The notes: generated by a model from the letters alone, not told the origin. DNA of 64,000 bases from Haliclona indistincta (GCA_964017065.1 OZ024788.1:12294845-12358844), one strand, 5' to 3'; counted from the first letter of the stretch, positions 33,716-46,013 are shown. Numbers and translations are program-made.

Positions 33716-34865
33716 AATATTGATGTTAATCAAAATGGTACATAATATTATAATACTACAGACTCACACATATTACTAGTGCCGGCACAAAAAAACAACC
33801 ATGCATGGTGAGTTAGCAGCTTTGAAAATCAGAAGATGCGCTTTCCTAAGTTTCCTTTGTCTCTAGCGCTACGATTTCCGCAATTGATCACAGCACAGAT
33901 AACCATCTCACGCGTTTATTATGATAACACTATAGCCTACGTGTGCACCAACATGGCGGCTGCCTAATAACGTAACATTGAACCACGCCCACTGCAAGAG
34001 GTCTATATAACTCAGAAATGCTTGGCTGTATTGTCCTTTGATCTGCTACCACAGTGACCTTCTCTGTTGTGATCGTGATAAAGCAATGCTTGCCAATGGC
34101 CTGGTTAGCCTGTCTTCAGAGTATAAGTCTCATAGGACAACAGCTAAATCGATGAAACAGCTATGCCTCGGCCGCTGTGTATGCGTCTTGGTCTCTTTGT
34201 CACCGTGTTGCTGTCCATTGCACGTCACAACTCTGAGTTGATGAATGGAGAACATAAACAAGCCAGCTAGTAAATGTTCTTGGGTACTGAGTGTTTAGTG
34301 TAGCCTCGCTCGATGCCGAGGCAGCCTAGTGAGCTTCTGTATTGTGCTTTTCTTTAGCCGTCAGCTAACTAGGCTAGTCTTGCCCACTGTACAATGCCAC
34401 ACTACAGCGCAGGGAGTACGTCTTATATAGTGTTGCCTCAGTACAGCTACGTAGCTCGTCAGCCTCACGGTCATTTCTTGACACCAAGCCTTGGCGGCGA
34501 GCTATTAACGTAGCACGTACCGCACTGAGTCTGCATGTGTGGCTTACTACTCCATGCCAGGACCGGGTATCGTTGTACCTCGACCTTTTCTCTTCGCATG
34601 CTACAGAACTCCACGCTGGGCGAGTGTTGTTCTCTCTCAATTTTTCTCCGTTATCATACAAAATTTTGACATCCGGATTTCTGGGCGGAATTCCGCAATT
34701 CCGGATTTTACAGGAGGCCTGAACCTTGGGCTGTTGAGCCACTGTTCTTTGTAGAAAGCAAACACTGAGTGCCCGTGCTAATGTGCAAATATTTGCCTAA
34801 ACTCCAATCCTGTATGGTGAAATATCTATGCAAGCACCCACCCACATGCAATCACAATCATAATA

Positions 34866-35683
34866 CAGTGGAACCTCTCTAAGGCGGACACCATTGGGAC
34901 CAACAAAATAGTCCATTTTAGAGTATAGCTCAATGTTATTGACCAATCAGATTTATTAGATCCGAGGATCTATTTGCTGTAGAGACCATCCGCGAACGGA
35001 TAGAGTCCATCCGCGAACAAATAGAGTCCATCCACGAACAGATAGCGAACAGATAGACCATAGTTTGCTTAGTGAGAGTGCATTCATAACAAGCCATAAA
35101 AATTGTTATTGCAAGAACAACGTGATGTTAGGCTTGTACACGTGTGAGCGTGAGTGAGTTCCAGAAACTAACTTTTTGTTGCGTCAGAAAGCCACTAGCA
35201 GACGCTAAAGCGATGGCGGAAGGACGATAGGAGACGAGACAGAGTACCAGCCAGGTGTAACAAGACATGGAAAGCCGTTTAGCGGCGTACTCTAGCTAAA
35301 CTCGACTGTGTTTTCCCATCGCTGAAGTAAGGCCGTGTTCTTTACAAAACATTTGCGCAGCGTCGAAAATTCCTTGTTGGATAGCAACGGTTGCTATACT
35401 CTAAGCCGGTTAGAGACCTCGGCCAACGGGATCTACGCGGTATAGAAACCCTCGCGTCGCCATAGAACCCTCGCGCTACGCGCTCGGGATCTATATGGCT
35501 TCCTCGGGTTTCTATACCGCGTAGATCCCTTGGCCTCGGTCTCTAACCTATACATAGAGAGGGAGTCCTCTGGTCAGAGGTTTATTATTATACATCAAGT
35601 GGGTTATATTTGGGGTTCAGTAAGTGTCTGTTATAGAGAGGGTGTCCTCTGGAGAGGGGTGTCCGCTAAGAAGGATTCCACTG
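34866..35683. mobile_element. Tigger/pogo-like MITE, 818 bp
   Basis: The TIRs CAGTGGAACCTCTCTAAGGC and, inverted, CAGTGGAATCCTTCTTAGCG are flanked by TA (34864-34865 and 35684-35685). There is no transposase. A palindrome is nested inside. 34004-34863 and 35686-36081 show no supportable gene. Confidence 0.8.
35408..35548. repeat. Nested palindrome, 141 bp
   Basis: GGTTAGAGACC...TATAGAAACCC pairs with GGGTTTCTATA...GGTCTCTAACC around a core CCCTCGCGCTACGCGCTCGGG. The core matches the palindrome at 47190-47215 and resembles the centre of the one at 40274. Confidence 0.8.
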
Positions 35684-36293
35684 TAGACCCTTCCAGGAGT
35701 CCATAATTGACTGCGCCTACTAAGTGAATCGCCCAAGCTTTAATTGGATTTTCTACAAGTGAACTGTCGCTAGCGGATATAATATTTTATTGCTGTTAGA
35801 CCGCACCTCCTTGAACATGGCAGACATCAGGCAGCATGAGAGCAACTGTTTGTACTCATGAAAGCATCTGATAGCATATCCAGCCAAATCATGGCGTCGC
35901 TAGATCACCTGTACGTTCATGGTTCGGTTATCTGATCTTGTTGAAGCTGTTTATCGTTTGATCATAATTATAGCTGGATCCATGGAGCTGCTGTGCTGAG
36001 TTGTCAGCCTAGCTGTTCCACTTCAGTTATAATGTTGTCTCACTGCCATTAACCGTAACAACTATACTGTTACATCTCGTGTAAGGTGTAGTATCTCCCG
36101 TGAGAACATTGTTTGTGCTAAATTATGTTAATGTATAGAATGCTGACTGTGACACTTTTCTCTTATTTAAACCCTGCTTGTTTTGTACTCTCATGTTCTT
36201 CTTACTCTTGTATGCTGCTGTTGTTGGGTTATAATAAATCTTAGTTAACGCTGCTCCGCAAACTACAGTTGGCGACGAGGAGGCGGCTGAAGA

Positions 36294-36809
36294 ATGGCGG
36301 CAATCCATGGGAGTATTGGCCCCTTCAATAGTTCAGCAGAAGATTGGACATCTTACTCAGAGAGACTGCAGCAATATTTCATTGCCAATGATGTCAACGA
36401 CGACAGCAAACAGCGTGCAATACTTCTGAGCAACTGCGGTCCACAAACGTACCAGTTGCTGAAGAGTCTACTGACGCCAGACAAACCAGCAGACAAGACA
36501 TTCACCGAGATCGTGAAAAAGCTGAAAGACTACTGGCAACCCAAACCGTCTGAAATCGTCCAGCGATTCAATTTCCACTCAAGAGTACAGAAGCAAGGCG
36601 AGTCTGTTGCAGACTATGTAGCAGAACTACGCCGGATCTCAGAACACTGCAATTTCTCCAGCCTCGAGACGATGCTGAGAGATCAACTCGTGTGTGGCGT
36701 AAGAGATTCCCGCATACAGAAGAAGCTATTGGCCGAGTCGACCCTAGACTTCAAGAAGGCGTTCGGCATAGCACAAGCAGTGGAGCCTGGACGGCAGAGC
36801 ATCAGGTGA
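36294..36809 (+). CDS. Gypsy Gag
   Basis: It starts MAAIHGSIGPFNSS and contains the retrotransposon Gag core (YFIANDVNDDSKQRAILLS, PKPSEIVQRFNFHSRVQKQGES, AELRRISEHCNF). The stop at 36807-36809 overlaps the next frame, which carries the zinc knuckles and pol, shifted by -1. This arrangement is common for programmed frameshifting. The product would coat the RNA in virus-like particles. Confidence 0.8.
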   Translation: MAAIHGSIGPFNSSAEDWTSYSERLQQYFIANDVNDDSKQRAILLSNCGPQTYQLLKSLLTPDKPADKTFTEIVKKLKDYWQPKPSEIVQRFNFHSRVQKQGESVADYVAELRRISEHCNFSSLETMLRDQLVCGVRDSRIQKKLLAESTLDFKKAFGIAQAVEPGRQSIR

Positions 36810-39800
36810 AAGAGTTACATGACTCCAGCATCAAACCAGTCGGGAGAGAGATACACCGAGTAGTCAAAGAGAAGAAACCTGTCAACACAGATCAAACCTG
36901 CTACCGATGCGGAGGAACTAAACACAGAGCAAGCGAGTGTCGATTTAAACAAGCAACCTGCAGAGCATGCGGCAAAGTAGGACACATTGCGAAAGTGTGC
37001 AGATCCAAGACCAAAGAGCACAGCAAAGGCGTGACTCCAAAGCCACCGGCGAGAGCACATCACATCACACATTGTGAACAACCAACCGAATCGACAGAGT
37101 ATGAAGAGATCTTCAACATCACGGACACTCAGAGCACGGCACCGTATACTGTCACAATACTACTCAATAATAGTGAGCTAGAGATGGAGATTGACACTGG
37201 AGCATCAGTTTCCGTAATCAGCAAAGCCACTTACCAGAACCTATGGTCTCCTGGAACAGCACCACCAATCAAGCCGAGTAAAACAAATCTTCGAACATAC
37301 ACTGGGGAACAGATTCAAGTCATCGGACAAACAGAAGTAGAAGCATCTGTGAATCACCAGACAGCAAAGCTCAAACTGGAGATAGTAGAGGGCAATGGAC
37401 CAAGCTTACTCGGGAAAGACTGGCTACGCAAGTTGAAACTAGACTGGAGACAGATCTTCCAAGTGCGAGCAGATGGACAGCTTCAGCAGATATTGAGCAA
37501 CCATAAGGAAGTATTCCGAGACACACTTGGACAAATCAAGGAAGTCAAAGCTAAAGTCTACTTGAAGACAGATGCTAAACCCAAGTTCTTAAGAGCACGA
37601 AACGTACCCTGGGCGCTGAGAGTGAAAGTGGAAGAAGAATTGGAGAGACTACAGAAAGCAGGGGTGATTGAACCAGTTCGTCACTCAGAATGGGCTACTC
37701 CAATTGTACCTGTGATGAAACCCAATGGAGACGTCAGAATTTGTGGAGACTACAAAGCAACCTTGAATCAAGCAATCACCACGGACAGCTACCCTCTACC
37801 TCGAACAGAAGACCTCTTCGGCTCATTGTCTGGAGGAAAATCCTTCTCTAAGGTTGATTGGGCTCATGCATACATGCAAATTCCGCTAGATGATGAAACC
37901 AAGAAGTTGACAACCATCATTCAACACACACCGTGGACTATTCCAGTACAATCGCTTACCCTTCGGGATTGCTTCAGCTCCTGCAATATTCCAGCGAACT
38001 ATTGAAACAGTCTTGCAAGGCATCCCGGACACTTCAGTGTACATTGATGACATTCTAGTAACAGGATCTACCCCAGAGCAGCACATGAAGAACCTGGATG
38101 ATGTCCTGACCCGATTAGAGGAAGCTGGACTTCGTCTCATGCAAGAAAAATGCCAGTTTTTGCTACCTGAAGTGGAATACCTGGGTCATGTGTTGTCATC
38201 AAATGGACTAAAACCGTCACAGAAGAACATCAGAGCAATCCTAGCAGCACCGACCCCGGAGAATGTCACTCAGCTGAAATCCTTTCTGGGAATGGTTACC
38301 TATTATCTCAAATTCTTACCTAACCTTGCTGACACTCTCTCTCCCCTCTACTCTCTCTTACAGAAAGGCTCCAGTTGGAAGTGGGGTAAAGCACAACAGA
38401 CTGCTTTCACTCATGTAAAGGAGCAACTGTCATCACCTGTGGTGTTAACGACATACGACCCGGACAAAGAACTGATTCTGCAGTGTGATGCTTCGCCATA
38501 TGGAGTGGGAGCAGTGCTAGCTCATAAAGAACGAGATGGCTCACAGGCTCAGAGCGTCCGATAGCATACTCATCCCGCACGCTCGCTCCAGTAGAAAAGC
38601 GTTACTCTCAGCTAGATAAAGAAGCACTAGCATTGATACATGGAGTCAAGAAATTCCATAGCTACATCTACGGTCGAAAGTTCACCCTAATCTCTGACCA
38701 CAAGCCTCTTCAACACATCCTAGGAGAAAAGAAAGGTGTCCCTCAGATGGCATCTGCAAGACTTCAAAGATGGGCATTACAGCTAAGAGCTTATGAGTAC
38801 CACATTCAGTACAAGCCTGGGAAAGAGAACTCAGTGGCAGACGCTCTAAGCCGACTTCCACTACCAGACTGCCCAGATACAGTGCCCCAACCAGGAGAAA
38901 CAATCTGCTTGATCGAAAGCCTACAAGAAACACCAATCAACACCAAGCAAATTGCTAAGTGGACAGCTAAAGATCCAGTTCTGTCACGAGTTAGTAATCT
39001 GATAGAAAAAGGATGGACTAGTACCACTGATGATGATAACCTAGCACCATACAAGCAAAGACAGAATGAGCTAAGTGTGGTGAAGGGATGTGTATTGTGG
39101 GGAAGCCGTGTTGTAGTACCAACAGCTGGGAGAGAGAAGGCACTACAAATGCTACACGAAGGACACATAGGAATGTCACGAATGAAGTCAAAAGCACGCA
39201 GTATGATATGGTGGCCTAAAATTGACCTGGAAATTGAGAAGCAATGCAAAGAATGCAACCCATGTCAACTAACACAGCACAACCCAGCTAGAACGCCATG
39301 TCAATCTTGGGATTTTCCCACTGAACCTTGGAGACGACTGCATGTGGATTATGCTGGTCCGTTTATGGGGAAAATGCTACTCATTGTTGTTGACGCACAC
39401 TCTAAATGGATTGATGTGGAAATTGTGAACTCAGCAACAGCGCCAGTCACAGTAGAGAAACTAAGAAAGATTTTTGCTACTCATGGACTACCTACTACAA
39501 TTGTATCAGATAATGGAGCAGTATTCACCAGTGAAGAATTCGAGACATTCTTAAAGCGGAATGGAATTCATCACATTCGGATCACACCTTATCACCCAAC
39601 CTCTAATGGACAAGCAGAACGTGCAGTGCAAACAGTTAAAGAAGGTCTGAAAAGAGGAAGTAGCGGTACACTGGAAACAAAATTGAACAGATTTCTATTT
39701 CACTATCGTACCACACCACACTCGACAACAGGAGTTACTCCAGCTCAACTACTGTTAGGTCGAAAACCACGAACACACCTGGATCTCATGCATCCTGATA

Positions 39801-40210
39801 TAGCTACCGATGTACAGACAAAGCAAGACAAACAGATTGAAGACCGGAACAAAGGAACTAAGAAGCGAGAATTGGAGATCAATGACAGAGTGTATGTGAG
39901 AGACTTGCCCACTGGATCAACATGGATGCAAGGTAAAATCATTGCAAAAAGAGGTCCTCGTTCATACTTAGTGGAGTTACCTGATGGTCGTGTTTTCCGT
40001 CGACACATTGACAATTTGAGAGATCGTGCTACAAGCAGAAATTCAGAAGAGAGAGAAGTAGATGACAATGACGATTGGTTAAACATTTCACAGACAGAAG
40101 ACAATACAGAGTCAACAGAGACTGATCGTTTGCCAACCCCACCTCCACGGAGATCCACTCGAAACCGTCAACAAACAGACTGGTTCGCACCACTAGTACA
40201 ACACATGTGA
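36692..40210 (+). pseudogene. Gypsy Pol, broken by two frameshifts
   Basis: Order: two CCHC knuckles (CYRCGGTKHRASEC, CRACGKVGHIAKVC), retropepsin (EIDTGASVSVISK), LLGKDWL, RT, RNase H, HHCC finger, integrase. Lesion 1 lies near 37918 within RT: the frame runs to a false stop at 38005, and RT resumes with VYIDDILVTG at about 38035. Lesion 2 is near 38548 after DGSQ; RNase H resumes by 38633. Integrase has VDYAGPF, IVSDNGAVF and NGQAERAVQ. The long terminal frame ends in TRNRQQTDW. Several lesions imply the copy is inactive. Confidence 0.85.
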
Positions 40211-40273
40211 AAGACTCTCAAACTGTAGGAGGAAGGAGTGTAGTATCTCCCGTGAGAACATTGTTTGTGCTAA

Positions 40274-41183
40274 GTATAGGTTAACCCATGGGTATCGAGG
40301 CGGTATGGGATATACCCGAGGCTGGTTAATTATACCGCCCGAGGGCGTAGCCCGAGGGCGGTATAATTAACCGCCGAGGGTATATTCCATACGGGACCCA
40401 TGGGTTAACTATTTTGTAGCTCAGAAAGCTCTAAGATCCAGCAGCAAGACTGACTTTCTGCACACTTTCGTTCGTTTATTAACCTGAATAAGCCAACTTT
40501 GTCGAGTACACGAGTGATCATTGGTTGACCGCCCGAAGAACTGACAGCAACGGTAAGCCTCGCTGAGACATACGTGTGGGTCCTGCAGTTTAGTTATGTA
40601 GCCTTTGCAGCTTAACAAACCTAGGTTGCAGTAGTTTGTCCAGCCATTCCGTGACCGGCGTCGTTCGTCACTGTCGAACGGTCCCGACGTTTGTCTCGAG
40701 TAACGCGTTCTTTGCTAAGCTTGAGCTTGGCCCTCCCGACGAGCTTGGTTGATGCTCCAAACTTAGTCGTGCTTTTAGATGCTGCAAATATTTCCCTTTA
40801 CATGATTATGGCTGGTTTATTTTGTTGTCCACAAGTTCAAGACGCCATTTTTTTGCACTATTTGAGTCCCACAAGTGTCATGAAACTTTAGTGCTATAAA
40901 ATCGCCGCAATCTCTTCAAAGGCAACTTCGGCTTCACTCTCTGTGAAGCCAGCCTCTCCTCCTTTCGTACGGAAGGGTAAGTGGGAGGTAACTTTTTGAA
41001 GTCAGCTGACTTCCTGGAGGATATATATATTCCCCAGGAAGTGAGCGTGACTTCCTGGGCAATATATATATCCCCCAGTAAGTAGAACTACTTCCTGAGG
41101 GATATAAGTATTGCCCTGAAATCCGCAGTGGTATGGGATATATTCCACTAGCGGTGCCTTTGATCTTAGAGCTTCCTGAGCTA
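40274..41183 (+). mobile_element. Palindrome-headed repeat element, copy 2, inside a 3' LTR
   Basis: It is collinear with 8434-9279: same GTATAGGTTAACCCATGGG start, palindrome (core CCCGAGGGCGTAGCCCGAGGGC), leader and palindromic tail, ending GAGCTAC. The LTR reads without it as one continuous match to the 5' LTR, so both ends are fixed. The TATA box of copy 1 is changed here (CTCTAAGATCC). The flanking duplication is at most AA. Confidence 0.85.
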
Positions 41184-41599
41184 CAAATTATGTTAATGTA
41201 TAGAATGCTGACTGTGACACTTTTCTCTTATTTAAACCCTGCTTGTTTTGTACTCTCATGTTCTTCTTACTCTTGTATGCTGCTGTTGTTGGGTTATAAT
41301 AAATCTTAGTTAACGCTGCTCCGCAAAGATACTACATAAGGAATGGAACTCTGCTGACCAGTAATAATTATGATAACACAAAGCTATGATCGAACGGAAG
41401 ACAGCCGCGCTTACGAGAATTGGCGAAGGCCACAACGGCCTTCTAGAAATAGAGGCCAAGATGCTTCATCAGCTCTTAGGCAATTCTCTGTCTTCAATAC
41501 TGAGCTGGCATCTTGAAGAGCTAAAAATAGTATATCCACTAGCAACAGTTCACTAGCAGAAAATACAATTAAAGCGTGGGCAAATCACTCCTTCTCTTA

Positions 41600-41830
41600 G
41601 TAGGTACTGTCAGTTATGGACTTCTGCAAGTATGTCTTGATAGCTACTCGTATAATGAAATTTGACCAGCTGGCTTGCTCGCAAGAAAACAGAGGAAAGT
41701 GGTCTATGATTGACGTGCTTATTCATAAAACTCAATGGTAACAGGAACCCATCTTCTCCGGCTCGATATGCTCCTGCTGGCAAAAATGTCAAGATTCCAA
41801 AATCCAAGTTTCAGCAACACTTCAATCTAG
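41600..41830. repeat. Low-copy repeat shared with 55745-55930
   Basis: The two share TTTATTCATAAAACTCA and aligned blocks around TTGATAGCTA and GGCTTACTCGCAAGAGAA, with numerous substitutions. It is non-coding and of unknown class. The remainder of 41337-42177 shows no gene. Confidence 0.55.
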
Positions 41831-42177
41831 TAACAGAGATTTTTTTGCTAGTGCGCCTAGAAAACACTGTAGCCTGTCAAGCAGCATGGTTTTCTAAATT
41901 TTCACAGCAGTGCAACGTTTATTTAGAAACATTATTTAGAAACGTAAACCATTAGCTCTATATTAATAATTATATATTTTGTTAGACAAATTTTAATTTT
42001 TTACTTGGCATTGCAGTGCAAATGCACCGAGGCATCAGCACCGCTTTGGTGCTTTCATTGCTGTTCAGAAATCCTGTATGCATGTATCTGCAGTTGCTGT
42101 GCTTGTGGAATGGTGGATAGTTGTGTTTGTGGATATAATGTCAATCCTCCGAGGCATCTGCACCTTAGGTGCTATTT

Positions 42178-44150
42178 TTAACCCTCGGCGCATGCGCGAG
42201 GGTTACGGTACTTAGTTTGTCGTTCATTCATTCGTTCTGTCCATTTTTTTTAATGACAATTTTGCATACAATGCACGGTCGTATCAATAGCAAAGCTAAG
42301 ACAAGGATACAAACCATTAAGGTAATAAATTATTCAGTAAATTAATTGGTCCAGTGATTGAGGACGCCCTTCTTAAACATAGATAGAGATTGAAGAGACC
42401 GCAGCTCAAAAGGAAGGTCATTCCACCTTTTAACAGCGTCAGGGAAAAAAGACGACTTGTAAGCTTTAGTACAATTTGGTATCAAGAAAGCGATACGAGC
42501 AGGTATATAGCCTCTCAGTCTAGGGTCCATGGGGGAAGGATGCACAGGTGGGCCCAAATAATGAAAGTTATCATTGTGAATTTGAAAAAAGAAGGATAGC
42601 TTGAGAAGCGCCCGTCTTTGCCTCAGAGATGGCAAGTTAAACTGCAACAAGAGATCTTCATAATTTGCAGACCAATTTTTAGCACACATCCTCAGCGCCA
42701 TCTTTTGAACCCTCTCTAGAGCTGCAATCAAACTCTGTTGGTAAGGATCCCACACTGGTGCAGCATACTCTAACAAAGGTCGCACCATGACTGTGTACAT
42801 TTTAACAAGAGTTCTTGACGAAGCATGTTTATAGAACCTCCTGTAGAGCATACCCACTGTTCTAGCAGCTGACTTGGTAATTGCTTGTACATGAATTGAC
42901 CAGTCTAGTCTCTCTGATAGCCAAACACCAAGATATTTAAACTTGGGAACCTGAGCCAAAGGGGTGTCATCAATCTTTAAAACTGACAACGGCTGCAAAG
43001 GAGAGGGCTTCCTTGAAATTATCATGAATTTACACTTGGATATATTGAACTTCATGACATTTTGAGAGCACCACGCCTGCAGAGTATCAATATCCTGTTG
43101 TAAGAGGTTAAAGTCGTGCTGAGAATGAATAGATCTATACAAGAGAATGTCATCAGCATACAGGATGAGAGAACCACTTGTCAAGGTGACATCAGCAATA
43201 TCATTGATATAAATGAGGAATAAAAGTGGACCAAGCACAGAGCCTTGGGGAACTCCAGACGTTACATGAACCAAATTAGAAGCTGAGCCATTGACGACAA
43301 CATATTGTGAGCGGTTAGACAAATAATCCCACAACCATCTAAGGAGGTAAATATTAACCCCCAAGGCTGCAAGCTTATCCATGAGTGGACCATGTGGTAC
43401 CTTGTCGAAAGCCTTGGACAGGTCGAGAAAGACAGCACAGATATCCAACTTATTTTCCAAAGCCCGGTGCCAATTATCAACTGCAGTAATCAAGGCTCCA
43501 GTAGTTGAACGCCCTTTGAGAAATCCCCACTGGTGATCCGAAATAGCATTACAATCCTCAAGATAATTTATTAAGTACTGCTGTAAATGCCTCTCCAAAA
43601 GCTTACTTAGAATAGACAACAGCGAAACAGGGCGATAGTTAGAAGGTAGGGTCTTATCAGAGGATTTTGGGATAGGAGTAACACGAGCTATTTTCCAATC
43701 CCGAGGAACCTTGCCCAAGGTCAGAGATTTATTAAACAAACGAGTCACCGCAGGTGTAATTGCAGCAGCAGTAGATTTAAGCATCCTGCCCGCTATTGAG
43801 TCTGGACCACTAGACTTGGATGAATCAATACCGACAAGAAGGCAATGAATCTCTTCCTCAGTACAAAAAAGATCTTCCAACTCACAATCACTGGATTCTG
43901 ACAGGGGAGAGGAGCAAGTGTCCTCAGGAAGAGGTGGAACATCTTTGTTAAAGGAATTTACAAAATGATTGTTCAACAGTTCAGCTTTAGCAACATCACT
44001 GGTATAACAATGCTTGGGCCGTCAACAAGATTAGGAAAAGAAGTCTTGTGGTCCTGCAGCAATCTAGCAGCTCTCCAAAAATCAGAATCGTCCATCGAGC
44101 TGCAGAGACCATCGCTCACTTCTGAAACTCGGTAAAGGTATGAATAAGTG
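42178..44150 (-). mobile_element. CR1/L2-like non-LTR retrotransposon, 5'-truncated
   Basis: On the minus strand it ends with a degenerate (GAAT)n tail (about 42217-42245), typical of CR1/L2 elements, followed by a hairpin CCCTCGCGCATGCGCCGAGGG. Its 5' part begins near 44150 with GGTAAAGGTATGAA/CTTTACCGAGTTTCAG sequence also present at 56655-56710. No TSD was identified. Confidence 0.75.
42342..44018 (-). pseudogene. LINE reverse transcriptase, one frameshift
   Basis: The frame from about 44018 to the stop at 42342 has the RT blocks: NYRPVSLLSILSKLLER, FLDLSKAFDKVPH, SGVPQGSVLGPLLFLIYIND, LILYADDILLY (catalytic ADD) and the thumb region KFKYLGVWL. It ends in the C-terminal domain of CR1/L2-like proteins (WNDLPFELR). 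A single-base deletion near 44015 separates it from an upstream frame (44019-44155, GLCSSMDDSDFWRAARLLQ). The endonuclease is missing. No ATG begins the long frame; the codon at 43976 is TTG. Confidence 0.85.
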
Positions 44151-44211
44151 GTCACTTACCATGAATATTAAGTAGCGTTGTAATTTTACAACATTTCAGA
44201 GATCAAAGAGG

Positions 44212-44372
44212 TACAGCCACTGATTTAGGGATCTATGGTCTGTTAGCAAGTCAGTCGTGTTACCATTCCAAGCTTGCTCCTTGGTGGTTTACATTGTGTA
44301 ACAGTAAGACATTTTCATTATCTCTACATCCTCAGTTTTGGTTTCGTTAGAAATATTTTTATTTTCTTTTAA
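44212..44372 (+). repeat. Single degenerate arm of the hairpin-capped family
   Basis: It matches the right foldback arm of copies A and B (GGGATCTATGGTCTGTTAGC) with several substitutions and no partner arm. It lies directly 5' of the LINE. Confidence 0.7.
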
Positions 44373-44551
44373 TTTTATTCACTGTATGAGTCCGGTACCC
44401 GTGAAATACGTTGCAACACATTGCGCATGCGTATTTGTCGATTGGTACAGCTAGAAACGCTCCGCCTATAGGCTAGGCCCACATCCTTCACCATATTTGG
44501 CTATTCGCGATCTGTAGTGAAGACGGGAGTAACAATTGATTTGTAGAGCTA

Positions 44552-44579
44552 TGGCTGACACTACTGTTGAACACGAAGG
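44552..44579 (+). CDS. Possible first coding exon, unrecognised gene
   Basis: ATG GCT GAC ACT ACT ends at a good donor (CACGAAG/GTAAAC). The sequence just upstream is promoter-like and free of the nearby repeats. No downstream exon was recognised before the MITE at 45353, so this is a weak call. Confidence 0.2.
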
Positions 44580-45352
44580 TAAACTCTTATTGTTATTGAT
44601 CTGATTATGCGTGTCAAAGCCGTGACGCAAAAATATTGAAAAGAACAGCGCATTTGTGTGGGCATGGCCGTGTTAAGGGACTACACGGCGAACTATAGAA
44701 ACGGCTTGATTTGCGTGCTGTTTTTTCTGGCTAACCATCTAGTACTTCACAGCGACTTTACCAACTGCTGGGCGGTCCTAGGGTGGAGCTAGAGGGCCGA
44801 GGGACCCAAATGTTTTACGACATAGTTTTTCTTTAATTTAAAGGTAGCAACCAGGGTGGGTGGGAGGGGGGAGGGCGGGAAAGCGGAGCGGATGAACTTT
44901 GCCTACCTCTGGCGCCACAAATGACCTTGCTGCGTTCTTAGCTGACCTCTGTAGCTCAATTCTTGTGCAAACCACGAAACTAATTAAATATTCGCGGCCT
45001 TGTGACTGACAGACTGAACACTTTACGCAAAAACGCATGCATACGTTTGCTCACCACGAGCCATTCAGTTCACAAATCCATTTTGGTGGGCGTGGCTTGT
45101 CCGCTCATTGAATAAAATTTTTGCTTTTTCTACAGCGTTTGCTCCGCCCACAAGCAGATTTGTGAGTTTCTTTGATGATAACTGTCTTTGACCACGCTTT
45201 GTTTGCCCGAAGAAACTGAAATTTTCGTCATTCTGATGTTCGACGTGTAGTCCCTTAAGTCCATGGTTAGCGCGCCAGCGCGGTGTTAGCAGAAGCGCAG
45301 TTCGTTAGGTATAAAGCGCCGTTTTTATGTGCATTCAGTTCGCAGTTATTTT

Positions 45353-46013
45353 GGATCATGTGAAGAGAACGGACCAACTGTAGGACTGACTCGAGAAGCC
45401 GTACAAGTGACACGGATGTCACGTGCATTTTGGCCACGCCCACCTCGGCTTGCCGTCGACTCGACTACTTGCGAGTACTTGTGTAGTGCACAGTAAGAGC
45501 GCTAGACTCTGGGGACCAGCAGGGGTCATACTAAAAGTAGGAACGGAGAAATGAGAACGGAAACGAGGAAATGGCGCCATTATTGCACTAGAAACTCCTA
45601 AACCCAAACCCAAGACCCTAAAAACCTTCGCCTAACTGCGCAGAGTCGGGAAGGTCTTCTTAACTAAGGATCGTCGGGAGGGTCTTCCTAACTAAGGATC
45701 GTCGGGAGGGTCTTCCTAACTAAGGGTCGTCCTAAACTGGGCCTTCGGCCCTTGGTAAGCCTAAGGATCGTCGGGAGGGTTGTCCTAAACCGGGCCTTCG
45801 GCCCTCTAGCTAAAGATCATCGGGAAAGTTTCTCATTTCTCCATTTCCTCGTTTCCCCGTTCCTACTTTTAGTACGACCCGACCAGCAGCAACAGCGACG
45901 GTAGCCAAGGTGGGCGTGGCCAAAATGCACGTGAGATGAGCGCGTGACATCCGTGTCACTTGTACGGTTTCTCGAGTAAGTCCTACAGTTGGTCCGTTCT
46001 CTTCACATGATCC
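45353..46013. mobile_element. MITE with about 110-bp TIRs and 8-bp TSD
   Basis: The TIRs begin GGATCATGTGAAGAGAACGG at both ends and run about 110 bp. The flanks are GTTATTTT (45345-45352 and 46014-46021). The 8-bp TSD suggests a hAT-type element. A second MITE is nested at 45523-45880. Confidence 0.85.
45523..45880. mobile_element. Nested MITE with 9-bp TSD and internal minisatellite
   Basis: TIRs GGGTCATACTAAAAGTAGG / GGGTCGTACTAAAAGTAGG are flanked by GACCAGCAG on both sides (45514-45522 and 45881-45889). A 9-bp TSD points to a Mutator-like element. Inside are repeats of GGATCGTCGGGAGGGTCTTC and GGGCCTTCGGCCC; a related array lies at 50630-50730. Confidence 0.85.

Larger units (their letters stand above)
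32360..34003 (+). mobile_element. Deleted DNA transposon with SWIM-like start and PHD end
   Basis: The TIRs begin GACCTCTTGCAGTG and extend with gaps through GCCGCCATGTTGGTGCACA (right) and GTCCGCCATATTGGTGCACA (left). The flanks are TA. The inside keeps broken pieces of one gene, and a tandem array interrupts it. The family is unknown to me; comparable SWIM-type plus PHD genes belong to large repeat families in sponge-like genomes, a statement from general recollection. Confidence 0.7.
36087..41336 (+). mobile_element. Ty3/Gypsy LTR retrotransposon, degraded, interrupted 3' LTR
   Basis: 5' LTR 36087-36267 (TGTAGTATCTCCC...AAACTACA). 3' LTR 40239-41336, split by an insertion at 40274-41183. 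The flanks are TAAGG on both sides (36082-36086 and 41337-41341). A primer-binding-site candidate TTGGCGACGAGG follows the 5' LTR and a purine tract GGAGGAAGGAG precedes the 3' LTR. The coding region has gag and pol with at least two disabling frameshifts in pol. Confidence 0.9.
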
